Source of the DNA: Dryas octopetala
Taxonomy: Eukaryota; Streptophyta; Magnoliopsida; Rosales; Rosaceae
Assembly: GCA_963921425.1 (NCBI GenBank)
Contig: OY992839.1
Span: 6,489,409 to 6,553,408, forward strand
DNA length: 64,000 nt
Direction of reading: 5' to 3'
This document shows positions 1 to 11,353 of this stretch, in pieces (position 1 is the first letter of the stretch; every line of letters starts with the position of its first letter). A program made the translations under genes and the position numbers. Below the pieces are notes generated by a model. It did not search any database and was not told the DNA's origin. It saw only the letters and a list, made by a program, of their open reading frames with translations.

Positions 1-17
1 ACAATATATATACTTAC

Positions 18-993
18 TGCAATAACATTTACAAGTGATGTTTTCCCAGCATTTTGAAGGCCTATCAAAGATAGCTCCATTTCTTGCTTGAAAAATAGGC
101 TACAAGAGGGGAAAAAAGACTGTAATAAGAAAGTAATATAATCGATTGTAAAAAGGTTGTTTCTATTTCTAATAAGAAGAAATGGTGGGTAACCAAACTG
201 AAAGGTTCAAAAGTTCACTTATGATGACATCATTCTGTCCAAATTAAAGTGTTTATGTTACTGATAAACACTTTTAGTACAACAAAACTTAATGAGTATA
301 AGATAGATACACACATTAAGAAAACTACGAAATTCAGTGGCATCTTAGTCGATTAAATTCTAGGTACCTAAAAATACCATAAACCAATCCAGGAAAGACC
401 ATAATAAAGCAGGAAACCAACAAATTAAAATCTTTAGCAGAAAATGTTACTCAAAGACTAACGGTTGAGATATGCTAATCAGATAATTATCATACGGCGT
501 AAGAGAAATTGAATACAAATTTGTTCTTCAGATTTAGAATGACTGGTTTTAGATTAATTCAATTGCCAATCATCTATGTATTCAAAATTTTACATATTGA
601 GAATTCGAGACTCATAACTTCAACTCCCCTATTCTTTCTTTCCTCATCAGCCAAACACAAAGCAAAAAAATCAAAACTTTTCTAAAGCTAAATTCAATTT
701 GGAACTAGAGCAAACAATGCAAGATTTTCAGAATCAAACTGAATAACAAAATCACATAGTCTAAGTCCTACGTCGTTTCCGTTGGTATTAGAGTCTCGGC
801 TTCGCGGGAAAATTCCAATTTCCCACCAAAATGAAAACACAAAAGACTGCAAATTTCCAGTAAATTCGAACGGATATTCCAGTCCCTTACTTTCTCAGCA
901 TCCAAACAACGAGAAAAAAGACGCAAAAATCAATCAAAAAAGCAAAAGACTATACCTTCGCAGCCAATTGAGAAAAGCTTCCCACAACCCCAT
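18..993 (-). CDS. ARL8: ARL8-type small GTPase, exons 1-2 (5' part only)
   Basis: Exon 1 (956-993) starts at the ATG at 993 and encodes [13 protein letters not shown] canonical intron (100-955) follows, and exon 2 (18-99) reads [20 protein letters not shown] and then TSLVNVIA before a GTAAGT donor at 17. The junction codon AG|C gives Ser in frame. GLQNAGKTS is the P-loop of the Arf/Arl family, and the N-terminal helix plus FFKQEMEL is characteristic of ARL8, which acts on lysosomal/vacuolar membranes and, in plants, is known as a host factor for tobamovirus replication (family knowledge). The G2-G5 motifs lie beyond the left edge. Bases 994 to about 1130 look like the 5' leader, with a CT-rich run near 1095-1120. 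Only the first 40 codons are visible, so intactness of the gene cannot be judged. Confidence 0.9.
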
Positions 994-1130
994 TGGGAAC
1001 GAGCCGCTGAAGACCCCAACACAAGAAACAATAGAAAATTGTTTTCAATTCTAGGGTTTCAAATTTCAATCGATTTCAGATTATCCTCATAGACATTCTC
1101 TTTCTCTCTGAGCCTCTGCAATTCCTTTCC

Positions 1131-1656
1131 CGTCAGGAATTGAAATATTAACAACTTAAAAAAAAAAAAAAAGTGATGATAATAATCAGACAGATTGAGG
1201 AATGTTCCTTTCTTCGTCCACGCGCCTAGTGGGGAGTGAGCGACACTATTGGATTTCTGAGAGGCTTGTTAGGATCTGATTGGCGGTGAACAAACACGCG
1301 ATCACCTGAGGGTGGGTTTGGTTTGTGGTGAAGCCAAAAATGGAGGCTGGGAAGCGTGAAACGATGTAGTATTTGGGATTGTGAAGGTAACGAATGATGA
1401 ATCTAATGATGTTGTCGTAGTTTAGGCTCCAGCCCAGGCTGCTACAGCTGCCAGCTAAGCTCATCGCCAATTGGCCAGGTTGGCTTTTGACCAGAATATT
1501 GTGTGGGCCCTGATCTGATCCAGTGCTTGCAATACAATGCAATTATATAAGTGCTTCAATTAAGTTTCAGTTGGTTAATTACTTATTTTTAGCTGTTCTT
1601 CTGTGAAAGAATATAAAAAATGGAACTATTATGCTAATACAATACATAGAATACAT
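1131..1656. other. Upstream region of ARL8, no gene seen
   Basis: The leader of ARL8 is followed by an A-run at 1158-1173 and unremarkable sequence. A 98-codon open stretch on the minus strand at 1246-1542 has no recognisable motif and probably covers the ARL8 promoter. No TATA box stands out clearly. Confidence 0.4.
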
Positions 1657-1884
1657 GGATTCTCATGTCCACACAAGGATCATCTACACCTGATTTAGAA
1701 AGGATTTCATAAGAAATCTTTTTATGCTAATTCTATACAGGACGTTTGTTTAGACGAAAATCTATACAAGAATCCGAATACTATACAAAATCCTTCACGC
1801 ATGAAAAACTTATTGTATAAAATTGACATAAAAGATTCTCATATAAAATCTTGTATGGGAAAGATGTGGATTCGAGATTCACCC
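1657..1884. mobile_element. MITE-like repeat, family M1, copy 1
   Basis: The left end reads GGATTCTCATGTCCACAC and the right end GTGGATTCGAGATTCACCC, an imperfect terminal inverted repeat. The interior has the family's signature words: two or three 'ctatacagga' type segments and 'ataaaagattc'. Three more copies lie at 53,470, 55,249 and 58,030. No coding capacity. Non-autonomous DNA transposon by structure; superfamily not assigned. Confidence 0.6.
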
Positions 1885-4274
1885 ATATACAAAAGTTGGT
1901 GTCTTACTATCAACTAGTTAATTAGTAGTCTATAGTAATTTTACTTACAATATTGGAGAAGTCTTAAGTTCAAATTATCGTAAAGAAAAAATAAGTCAGT
2001 ATATATATTATTTTTCTAAATAAGTAAAATTTAAAATGGATCCAAAACTGAATAAATGAAGCATTAATATGTTATTTGGTGAACAAATTTTGATTATTTT
2101 GATCTATGTTTGGTGGACTATCTCAGAAATTTTTTGAGATACCATATCTTTGGTTTGAGCTGAGCATTGAACATGTCTGCCCATGCTTGTAGTGGTCCTA
2201 GTGGACGTATGGATCAACATATAAATCATTTATCTATAGCCAAAACCCCATCATGCGTGTCTTATTATGTCTACGTACCCATGCTTTGTAAGTCCTGGTT
2301 ATAAAAAATATTTTATTTGTTCCTATATATTAAAACATGCATCCATATAGTTCAAAGAGCATTTGTGCATTGATTTATCAAATCCAATTGTTTTTTCTTT
2401 CTCAAACTGATGTTTCAAATAAGGTGGGTCTTATATGAGGCTCAAAATATCATAGGTCTTAGTTAGGGATGATAATATTCTCTACAAACTCGGTCCTCAT
2501 AGTGTTTCGTTTAATAAATAAAAAGTACATACAAATAAAAGCAAACAAGAAAATTTCATCGATAATGATGTTATATATATAGACCACGTGTTTTTTCACA
2601 AATAAATTATGGGGCAATTGGAGAAAAACTTGGGTGGGGTTAGTGCTATTGTGACACGCAAACCAATACTACGTACGATGCATAGTTTTATATTATTAGT
2701 GGGACGCATAAATCTTCAATGGGGCATGCCCCAGTGGAGCATGCCCCATGAAAGACCCTCTCTTAGTGGGACTCATAAGTCATAAGACTCATAACATGCA
2801 TATGTTTTTACTGTGTACATGTCATTATATTATTTGATTGACATGCCATGTCAATATGGTGATGTGACACCAATATTTCCGCTCAAGTTTTTATGGCGGC
2901 CACTTTAAAGTCATGACATGTATGCAAGTGATCATATGAAAGGGTCTACTTGACATTAGTTCATGGGTACACTTGAGGTGGGGCATTGTATTTAGTTCCA
3001 AGGTGACCCTCCCGGCCCTCCCGGGAGTAATATTTCATCATAAAATCCTAAAATAAGTTTGTCAAAAAATTCAATTTGAGAAGTTTCCTTTCAAGGTACA
3101 TAATAGATGTTGGGCAACAGAGACTAACTAGGAATCTCTTGAATCAATGTACCAAATCGAAAATGGATCATAAGGATCTATTTAGATGAAATAATTTATT
3201 ACAATGAGGAATTTTGATTGGAGCTTTTAGTATAAATTGTTTAATTTTCTAAAAAGTTAACCAAGCAATTTGTACAAAAAAAAAAAAAACTCAAATCTTA
3301 GTCCCTTATTGCCTTCCATCCAAATAGACAAAAGGAATTCAATTGATGAGTCCCCAAATTAGAATAGCTAGTAACATGTGCACATCCGATGTAATGGACC
3401 AGGATTCCCTATTTATCTGCTTACCTATTTTTCTACTATGCTTTAATCTTAGTCATTAAAGAGAGAGTAGAAAAAGAAATAAAGGGGAAGATGTGAAATT
3501 GTTGATGACCAAGATTAAAAATATGATAGAGAAATAAATAGGCAAATGGATAAAGAATTAATCCTGATCCGTAATGAACCCAATGTAATATATGCGGATG
3601 CATTTATAACTCTTGGATTTGACCTTTTTATTCTTAAGATTTAAATTTTGAAACATTAAATTTGGATGTATAATATGCATAATAGCTGGTCTCCTAATAC
3701 TTATAGGCTTATAGCTTACCTATTTGGCTGGCACCAAATTAAACAGCAACATGGCAACAGGCATGGCACTCTTGCTGTTGCACTTACACATACAGCAGGC
3801 AGGAAATTACATGCATGATATGATAGCATTTGGTGATCGATTGAAAACATGTGTGAATTACTAGGGCCCATATTCTGCAGGATCGAATCGTGACAAAATA
3901 AAGGGAACTAGCTAGGAAGCATCCTAGAAGCAGCTCAAACCCATTGTGTGTTGTATATATATATATGAGCAATAAAACTCCAAGCTAGCAAGCTCACTAA
4001 ACTACTTCAACATTACAACATAACACACAGCAAATGAAACAATAGGGGATGAGCTATAACCCACTTAGCTAGCTGGCTAGCTCGATCTAATTGTATATAT
4101 AATTAGCTAGCTCATCCCACATATATGTAATTGTGAGTATAATTTCAGTTTGAGCTTCTTCTTTGTGTATATATGTTTATGTATATACATGGTTTTCGTT
4201 TTATTTTTATCCTTTATTAGTTTTCTTAGAATTCTAGTTAATATTGTTGTGATCGATTAATTAATGGGAGTTGC
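1885..4274. other. Intergenic, nothing recognised
   Basis: AT-rich sequence without a convincing reading frame. It contains the short echo GGGGCATGCCCC at 2718-2745 (two nearby copies of 'gggcatgccccagtgg'-like words), an A-run near 3278-3290 and clustered GCTAGCTAGC words at 4068-4110. I see no gene, RNA or intact element. Confidence 0.4.
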
Positions 4275-4466
4275 ATGCATTTTTGGTTCAGAATTAAGGG
4301 GATGGCTATTTTGGTTAAGATTTGTGAAGGGCTGAGTGTGTTTGTTTCGACGATTTGGGATCTGCAAGAAATGCGTTTCGCGGCCATTTTTGACGATGTA
4401 AGCTTTGTTGCAATCACCGTTCTCATGGCTGCAGTGTCCTGCTTCATAGCTACAAGGAGATCATGA
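4275..4466 (+). CDS. Small ORF, possible 63-residue membrane peptide
   Basis: I do not recognise this protein. The frame opens at an ATG and encodes 63 residues, with a C-terminal hydrophobic run (VSFVAITVLMAAVSCFIA) ending in the basic tail TRRS. That layout could be a tail-anchored segment. TATA-rich sequence lies 60-120 bases upstream. A competing ATG 12 bases upstream in another frame would give a 21-residue peptide. It has no neighbours on its strand and no visible homologue in the window. It may be chance or the last exon of a lost gene. Confidence 0.2.
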   Translation: MHFWFRIKGMAILVKICEGLSVFVSTIWDLQEMRFAAIFDDVSFVAITVLMAAVSCFIATRRS

Positions 4467-4469
4467 AAG

Positions 4470-5929
4470 CTTTGCTAGCTAGCTCTTGTCTCTCATTTTC
4501 TTTCATTCTCACCAATTGAACTCGTAATTTGTATATATAGTTTTTGTACATAATTAACACATGAATAATGTTTAACTTGTTGATAATTAACTTGTTCTTT
4601 CGCTGACATGAATAATGTTTTAAAGCATAAGCACAGATGGATCTAGCTATAATCTTAAAATAGGGTGAGCTAAACTTCTAACTAATTTTTTTTTTTTTTT
4701 TACGAAACTTTTTTACGAAATTTCAGCAACATCTCATTTGTTTTAGTGACATTTCTTTAAAATTTACAAAACTTGTTAAAACACTAGCTCTTACATTCTT
4801 ATAAAAATACATTAAAACTATCATATAAAAATATATCAATTAACGATAGTTAAATTAGTAGTGGTCAACCTATTAAATCATGTATATCTCATTAATAATT
4901 TAAAAGAAATAATTGAAGCTTGAAATTTAATGTTATAAGAAAAAAATAATTGAAGGTTCAATTCCACTCCTACATTGCGATTTGCGACCATAATGAGTTT
5001 GTTGGAGAAGTAGTCTGGTTGGGGGCTAAGCCGGGATGAGTGGAGTGGGCTAAGGCTAGGATGAGGAGGGTGGGCTCCTGGGCTAGGGTGTGATTTTGGG
5101 CCAAAATATATACTTACTAATCTTTTTTTTTTTTTTTTAAAAAAGAGGGGATGGGTGCTAGAGCCCATCTCAGCCCTCTCATTGGTTCTCTAGTCTCTAT
5201 TATGAGTGAGCAATTGGCTCCTTTCTCGTATCACATCATATCAGTGTATTCATGTTGTGTAGTGTTGTATTCATATTGTACACCTTCATATCAACATATT
5301 TGTGTTGTGTAGCGTTGTATTTTATACTGTACATGTGTAGTCTTGTATTCGTGTTGTATCGTAATCGTGTCTTAAAAATCGTAGCATATGAACAAGTTCA
5401 AGAACCTGTAAGATAAGAAAAGGCTATCATGTCCTAAACTATGTTATGAGTTGTGAGTTCCGAGTGTTGGAAGAAAAGGAAGGTTTCCTTAGCATCATGT
5501 GATACAAACGAAATTCAGGCTACCTACCAACTACTTGGCACATTACAATTCGAAGAGTTACCAATTGTGTTGTCCTAATTAGAAGCTAAAATAAAAGAGT
5601 ATTTTCTTCGTCCAAAAGAATGTGGATAAAACTGTTTGCACCACATTTTTGATATTATAACATTTTTAATAGATGTGAGATTTGTAAGTAGAATTCCAAT
5701 ATCCCAAATATCTCGATCACATAGGAAAAAACAACATTTTAAACACATATACGAGCCGGTTTTCTTATAATCCGGTTTTCCAAGGACAAATTCCACCCAA
5801 AGGTTCTACCATTTGGTATAAGAGCCAACCTTCAAATCGGGTTGGGCATAGTATGAGTTATGATTTTGTGAATGCACCCTTCACTTTGTCCTTAAATTGT
5901 TGAAATAAAGAAAGAAAAAAAACAAATAA
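4470..5929. other. Intergenic, low-complexity patches
   Basis: No gene seen. T-runs occur at 4686-4702 and 5123-5138, and a tandem 'catattgtacacc/ttgtgttgtgtagtgttgtattc' series lies at 5240-5360. The stretch at 4990-5165 is locally G-rich on the plus strand. Confidence 0.4.
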
Positions 5930-6215
5930 TGGAGATGGCATTTTTCGATAAGACACATCAAAATTTGGAAATACATATATATATATATATATATATATCC
6001 ATGCGGGTACAGACACCACTAGGCTCCAAACCAGTTTATTTTAAGTATATCAGAGTTTGTTCCCTTTAATTTTCTATGCCTAACAATCGCAGGTTCATAG
6101 TACTTGATCAAACTCTTTAATGAAACACTAAAGAAGATTCACGGGACATCATGAAAATCAGCAATTAAACACCAATCTAACATTTGTGTTTGCAAGTTGT
6201 CTTTAGTTGGATCCA
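5930..6215 (-). repeat. Left arm of a ~270-bp inverted repeat flanking xylanase pseudogene 1
   Basis: Read on the minus strand, this segment aligns with 7836-8095 on the plus strand. Shared words include 'gacaccactaggctccaaacc', 'cctaacaatcgcaggttca', 'cacgggacatcatga' and 'tcgataagacaca'. Identity is clearly imperfect, and a TA microsatellite (5976-5998) interrupts this arm. The right arm is also present at about 26,390-26,640 and 44,200-44,450, but I found no inverted partner there. Confidence 0.65.
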
Positions 6216-6408
6216 TATGTAAACTATATTCATTTAACATTAACTAAAATATGGAGAGCTAGAGATGAATGTAAAATAAAATAAATTTAGAAATGCACAA
6301 ACCAAAATTTTACAGAGAATAGAATCAAATCAGAACATATGTCTTCACTGTTTATAATTGAAATCAAGGTAAAAATAGATGGTTATTATTAGTATGATAT
6401 GTCTATTG

Positions 6409-7320
6409 GGTGTTTTCTACTGTGTGCCACAATGAATCTGTTTCCTTCCTTTGATATTTATCCTTCTATTTTCCCTTGACCAAACTTTTTCCATCTTTCA
6501 ATATTGTGATTAAATTCTGGGTTTACTATAATCCCTCCACCATATAGAGCTTCTAGGGGCTCCACCAAGCACTGTTTGATCAAAATTGTAGAAAAAGGTA
6601 TATTGAAATTTGCTTTTAGCTATGTGCATTTTCAACAATGTTTCATAAGCTTGTTGAAGCTAGTATTTATTATAATCAAGTCACTAGTAACTTGATGATA
6701 TCCTAATATCTTTCTATAGTTTTAGCCTCCACACAACACATTATAAAGAATTTGGATCTTTTGAGATCGAGTTTAGAGTGTAAGATGTGAGAGCTGAGTC
6801 TTTGGTGTTTTTGAGATTTTCTATATTGAGAATTGGGTTAAGTGGAAACCAAAGCCATGCATTGAGTATAGTCTTGATTGATTGTAATTAGCTGTAATCA
6901 CCTCAGTTGACTTTGCCTTGTGAACATTGTAAACATTGTAATCGTCAGTGATGAATAAATATCATCAAATTTTCAACTCGTACAACAATTTGTCTTTTTA
7001 CTCTACCATAAAAAATGAAAAAAAAAAACAATTTGTCTTTTTATTCAGAAATTATCATTTTGGATGACAAAGTGTTAAATCCAATTAAAGAAGCAAAAGC
7101 AAAATTGTGATGAGTATAGGAGTAGAATATTCTTGCCTCTGTTGTTATTGAGTAGTTGTAGAAAGATGCATGGATGCCATGCCCTGTAATGTTGAAATTA
7201 AAGGTTTACATTAGCAAGAACTTATATGACAGAAAACATTGACTATGTAGAGAGAGAGAGAGAGAGAAAAAAAATGCATGAAAGCAATAAACTGGTGCAA
7301 GCTTCTGTGAACATCTTCAT
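6409..7320 (-). pseudogene. GH10 xylanase pseudogene 1 (signal peptide to first part of CBM22)
   Basis: Three exons of a gene like xylanase A survive. Exon 1 starts at 7320 and reads MKMFTEACTSLLLSC, a signal peptide. Exon 2 (7137-7183, 47 bases as in the intact genes) reads HGIHASFYNYSITTE and is followed by a GC donor. Exon 3 starts at 6571 (CLVEPLEALYGGGIIVNPEF) and breaks off near 6409, before the rest of the CBM22 and the whole GH10 domain. Intron 2 is 565 bases instead of about 205 in gene A, because it holds unrelated sequence at roughly 6670-7020. The catalytic region is missing, so this cannot make an enzyme. A second copy lies at 24,945-25,856. Confidence 0.85.
7249..7266. repeat. 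(GA)n microsatellite beside signal-peptide exon
   Basis: A short GA run directly 3' of exon 1 of xylanase pseudogene 1 on the minus strand. The same position carries longer runs in pseudogene 2 (25,771-25,802) and in gene A (52,811-52,863). Confidence 0.9.
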
Positions 7321-7835
7321 CACTTCAGGAACCACTCTACAGAACAATCTACCTCTAAATGCAATAGCCGTGTGGTTGAGGGATATGGTATTTATGATAT
7401 GTACAACAGGAACTGTGCAGTGATGTGCTATATTTCCAAAAGCTTTGCAAATTCTATTTATCTGCCTTTTGGTTTGGTGCTCTCTCTTTTTGCCAAGTGG
7501 TTGAGCTGTGATTTTCCAAAGCCTGCTCGTACTGATCAACATATATATAGTATGCAATTTTAATTACCAAATTTAGACATTCATCTTCTGATTGTCGTTT
7601 ATGCTAATGAATTCATAACATTAGCAGATTAAGTTTTAAGTAGTGAATGGCCAAAAAAAAAATAGTTTTAAGTAGTGAATGCTTAAGTCTAAACAAAAAA
7701 TAATGAGAGTTTGAAATCTTGTCATTCACCATCTCAAGTTTGTCATAATTAAGTAGCCTAACATATTACTTAAATATACATAATTAGGGTTGAAAGATAC
7801 TAAATAGGTTTAACAAATTTTAATGTACATATAAA

Positions 7836-8095
7836 GACAACCTGCAAACATTAATGACAGATCACTGTTTAGTTGCAGATTCTCATGATGTCCCGTGAGT
7901 CTGCTTCAGTGATGCATTAAAGAGCTGTGAACCTGTGATTGTTAGGTAAAGAAAATTAATTAACAAGGGACCAAACTCTCATATACTACAAGTAAATTGG
8001 TTTGGAGCCTAGTGGTGTCTGAACTTTGAACCAGGATTGATATGTCTAAATTTTGGTGTGTCTTATCGAAAGAGGCCATCTCCATTTGTGAATGT
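7836..8095 (+). repeat. Right arm of the inverted repeat flanking xylanase pseudogene 1
   Basis: Inverted partner of 5930-6215 (see that entry). It lies in the upstream flank of pseudogene 1 and belongs to duplicated block alpha. Confidence 0.65.
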
Positions 8096-8404
8096 TTTTT
8101 TTTTTCATTGATGTTATGATAGCGCCATTTCTGTTCTCCATCTTTTCAAACACCGTAATGGAAATGTTGCAAGAGAAGCAAGGAAAACACTGTTTTGTTT
8201 ACCGTGTTCGACCAAGTTGGAAACACTAAGAACAAAAAAAAAAAATTTACTACGCAAAGCACTTTTTTTGAAAGCCAAACACTATTAAAAGCACTACTTT
8301 AATGTAAAATACTTACATTGTTGATAGCCAAACAACAAAATACTTCTTTGTAAAAGAAGCTAAAAGAAGAAGCACAACAGAATAAAAGTACTTTTGAAAA
8401 GCAC

Positions 8405-8520
8405 TCACAAACAGGCTTTAACATAGTAGTTCTCCTCGCAAGGGAAACACCCAACACCCGCTCCCTTAGAAGCATAATATCCGGCAGCCTCCTCCTTAAG
8501 AACTCCTTGTGTCACTAAGG
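8405..8520 (-). pseudogene. Tail fragment of the unrecognised D gene
   Basis: The minus strand reads ALVTQGVLKEEAAGYYASKG, continuing GAGVGCFPCEEN before a stop near 8405. It matches the 3' end of block alpha/epsilon next to the D genes at 27,043 and 34,397. Here the main D coding exon is absent: homology stops at about 8520. It is a leftover of the duplication, not a gene. Confidence 0.6.
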
Positions 8521-8551
8521 CAGGAGGGGGGTGCGACAGAGAGGGAGAAAG

Positions 8552-8588
<37 letters not shown>

Positions 8589-8790
8589 AAAGGTATTTTG
8601 GGGAGAGGGAAATAGATGATGGTGGTGGTGGTGGTGGTGGTGATGGTCGGAGATGATGAATTGATGATGGTGGTTGGGGCTTGGGAGTTGGGTCGCACAC
8701 ACAGAGAGAAAAAGAAGGAAGGGGGAAGAGAAAAATAAAGAAGAAAAAGAAAAGAAAGAAAGAAGAAAAAGGGGGGGGGGGGGGAGGGGC
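8521..8790. repeat. Low-complexity insert: GA, GGT and poly-G tracts
   Basis: In order: (GA)n at about 8556-8582, (GGT)n at about 8620-8642, purine-rich sequence, and a G-run at 8770-8785. The ends carry related inverted words (GTGCGACAGAGAGGG at the left, GGGTCGCACACACAG near 8690-8705), which hints at a small inserted element. Long Pro/Ser/His-rich open frames on the minus strand are products of these repeats. Confidence 0.6.
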
Positions 8791-9862
8791 ACGTGGGTTA
8801 GGAGGAAAGGAAAATAAAAAATAATAAAAATAAAGTTTTATTTTGTAAAGAATAAATAGGGTATTTTGGGGTTTCGTTTGGGGTTTAGGGTTTAGGATAT
8901 TTTGGGGTTTCAAATTTTAGTTGGGGTTTGGACTTTGGGGTTTAGAGTTTTTTTATTTTTATTACATATGTTTTTTATAATTTATAGTATACAGTCAATA
9001 ACTTAATAGTTTACATGTTTTTTAATTTATATCATCTTCTAAACCTTAGAGTATATGGTATATGGTATATGTCATATACCTAATAGGGCTGTTAGGCTAA
9101 ATGGCTAATACCATATACTAATAATAATATATTATACCATATTATACATTTATGATTGAGGTAATTACATAAATCATAAATAGTCCATAACTCCATAGTC
9201 CATATTGATATTAATATATTAAACCATATTAAACCATATTTTACTATATTATATCATATTATACAATATACTAAATTACTAATATTATCATATTATACTA
9301 TACTATATCATATTATAGTATTATACTATATACCAAACTCTAACTTACCAATTATGAATCTATGAATTATAAATTTATAGTATTAGACTATTAGGGTATA
9401 GAAATTAGTAATTTAGTATGAGATATCATATACATATACTATATATGGTTTATAATTTAGTATAATATTAGGGTTTAGGGTATTTTTAATTAGTTTTTAT
9501 ATAGAAATGTATTATATAAATTAAAAAACATATAAGTTAATAAGTTATAGGTTTAGGGTTTATGGTTTATAAATTTATATATGTTTTATATAAATTATAG
9601 AAAATAAGAAATGTATTATATAAAATTATAAATCATATAGAAAGGTAATACTAAGTATTTAGGGTATACTGGTATAGTATAGAAATGTATAAAAATAAAT
9701 TATTTTAATTATATTTTTTAAATATACAGTCGGTATTAGTATACCGTCGGTACCGAACTTTGTAAATCGGTACCAATACCAAATTCATTGATATTTTGGT
9801 ATCGAAACCAGTACGACATTGGTATTTTTCAGTATTTCGGTATTTTTACCCAGCCCTAGTCA
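8791..9862. repeat. AT-rich element with TAGGGCTG/CAGCCCTA ends and telomere-like words
   Basis: 8870-8950 is a degenerate 'ggggtttagggttt' array, and 'gggtttaggg' words recur near 9470 and 9545. 8990-9720 is dominated by 'catattatac/atatggtata' words. The right end (9720-9862) has repeated 'cggtaccg' words and finishes 'acccagcccta'. A matching 'tagggctg' occurs at 9083. A shorter relative with the same right end lies at 37,877-38,064. I could not confirm a target-site duplication. Confidence 0.4.
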
Positions 9863-10275
9863 AGATGCTATGCTAACATTGGAAAACCATTTGCCAAATA
9901 AGAAACATTTCGTTCCCAAATAATAAGAACAAGAATAACAACAACAAATATAGTATAAAATTGTACACAACAACATTCTATTGATATCCAATTATGATAA
10001 AAGATCCAAAGTCTTTGTTACAGTTTTGGCGTGCACATGTGCGCTATCTCCAACTTGAGGGAAATAAAATACATATAAATTAAAAACAAAGTACTAAACT
10101 GGATCTCAATGAAATCCTTTTATATGTGTAATGCATACAGGTGAGTAATTTATTGGCATTTACGTTTCTCCCCTATATGGTATTAAATGTCTTTTAATCT
10201 AACTGTTGCTTTGTATTATGTTGTAGCCCTGTGCAAGATGTTGCTGATTCGTGCCGGACTGGAGCTGCTACTAAT
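9855..10275 (+). repeat. Duplicated block gamma, copy 1
   Basis: Near-identical to 38,060-38,500 in the same orientation, starting just after the CAGCCCTA element end and running through the intron and first 45 or so coding bases of the V-PPase fragment. The second copy stops at 'aatgtcattttt'. Confidence 0.85.
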
Positions 10276-10498
10276 GTCATTTTTGGGCTTGCATTGGGAT
10301 ACAAGTCTGTCATCATTCCTTATCTTTGCCATTGCAGTCAGTATTTTTGTTAGTTTCAACTTTGCAGCCATGTATCGTATTGCTGTAGCCCTTGGCATGC
10401 TGAGCACCATAGCAACTGGATTGGCCATTGATGCCTATGGTCCCATCAGTGATAATGCTGGAGGCATTGCTGACATAGTAACTTGGGAGCAGGAATGA
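10227..10498 (+). pseudogene. Vacuolar H+-pyrophosphatase fragment
   Basis: After a TTGTAG acceptor the plus strand reads [20 protein letters not shown] and then [11 protein letters not shown]. This is the segment of plant type I V-PPase before and into one of its membrane helices. An extra T near 10,320 shifts the frame; the next frame then continues [18 protein letters not shown] and [20 protein letters not shown]. The family match stops at GGIA near 10,470 and unrelated sequence follows. One codon is also lost and a Gly replaced by Arg around 'YRIAVALG'. The full protein is about 760 residues; about 85 are represented, without the pyrophosphate-binding loops. A non-functional fragment. Confidence 0.85.
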
Positions 10499-10530
10499 TA
10501 TTATAAATAGAATGAGAGAAAACAGCTAAC

Positions 10531-10574
10531 CTCTTCTGATAATAATTCCATTCCTGAAGAACATGGCATGATGC
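10531..10574 (-). other. Possible start-codon exon of a broken minus-strand gene
   Basis: A 44-base segment has a TTGCAG acceptor and a GTTAGC donor and contains an ATG that would give MPCSSGMELLSEE. I do not recognise the peptide. Upstream on the same strand, beyond the copia element, 16,325-16,480 looks like an untranslated first exon with a clean donor. The two could belong to one gene whose leader intron was hit by the retrotransposon. Downstream exons are not visible, because the V-PPase fragment abuts this exon. Tentative. Confidence 0.2.
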
Positions 10575-10815
10575 CTGCAATATCCTGATAAAATAAATAA
10601 ATAAAAAATAACACGAGCATTCACATTTCACTCACTCAGATAAATTGGAAATGTCATTTTATCATTATTGAAATAAGTTAGCTCTATTAACACAATGAAA
10701 TCACTACTATTTTATCGAATCTTTTGTTCCGAAGCTGAAATCAGGCTATGAATGCCAAATGCGGGCCAACTAATAATCAGACATGAATGCGAATGGGACT
10801 CAGCAAGGATAGAAA

Positions 10816-11165
10816 TGTAGAATTTAGGTGTGTTTTGTTTTAATTAATTAGACTTGAGGCTGAGAGAGGAAGTAGCATTGAAGCTGAAAGGGGGAGAGCA
10901 AAAAGAATTCAATCACAGTAAAGAAATTCCAGTGCTCACGCCACTGTTCCATTCATTCCCTTTCTGTTACATAAAGGGCAGCACCCATGTACTGAGGCAT
11001 GCCAAGTGCGTGAGCTTATGAGCTCAGCTCAACCAATCAATTGGTGTCCTATGAGACACAGCCACGTGTTCAATTACATAAACAAACTAACTTGCAAATT
11101 AACTAACATCACTGCAATATTAATTAACTAAACTTAGTCTGTCAAATGCTTAAGCACAGTCAACA
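10816..11165 (-). repeat. Copia-1 3' LTR
   Basis: 350 bp, TG...CA ends, 3' LTR because the element runs on the minus strand. The polyprotein frame, read through its internal stop, would end inside this LTR at about 11,150. Confidence 0.95.
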
Positions 11166-11353
11166 CTCCCTTCTAAGGATTTGGCAGACTTGACTCCAAG
11201 CTTGCTCCTTAACCAACAGAACCTGTCTTTGGCTAATGCCTTCGTGAAAATGTCTGCGAGTTGATCTTCTCCTTTGCAGTAAACCAGATCAACCACTCCA
11301 TCATGAATAGCATCTCTTATGAAATGAAATTTCCTCTTTATGTGCTTTGACCT

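Larger units (their letters stand above)
6409..8520 (+). repeat. Duplicated block alpha, copy 1
   Basis: This stretch matches 24,945-27,075 base for base over most of its length, in the same orientation. It covers xylanase pseudogene 1, its upstream flank and the tail of the unrecognised D gene. It ends at 'ctaaggc', where copy 2 runs on into the D gene but this copy switches to low-complexity sequence. Parts recur at 44,090-44,482 and 34,058-34,425. Confidence 0.85.

Noticed and set aside
782..1054. 90-codon plus-strand frame
   Set aside because: It overlaps exon 1 and intron 1 of the minus-strand ARL8 gene and shows no motif.
1246..1542. 98-codon minus-strand frame upstream of ARL8
   Set aside because: No recognisable domain, codon pattern or paralogue; probably promoter sequence.
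5240..5360. Spaced repeats that could suggest a CRISPR-like array
   Set aside because: Irregular AT-rich tandem words in a plant genome; no constant repeat and spacer lengths.
7226..7563. Frames of 63-120 codons around the signal-peptide exon, repeated at 25,731-26,099
   Set aside because: Conserved only because the block is duplicated; the meaningful part is the short signal-peptide exon.
8405..8913. Long Pro/Ser/His-rich open frames on the minus strand
   Set aside because: They are read from GA, GGT and poly-G repeats; only the KEEAAGYYASKG part has a homologue, as a fragment of the D gene.
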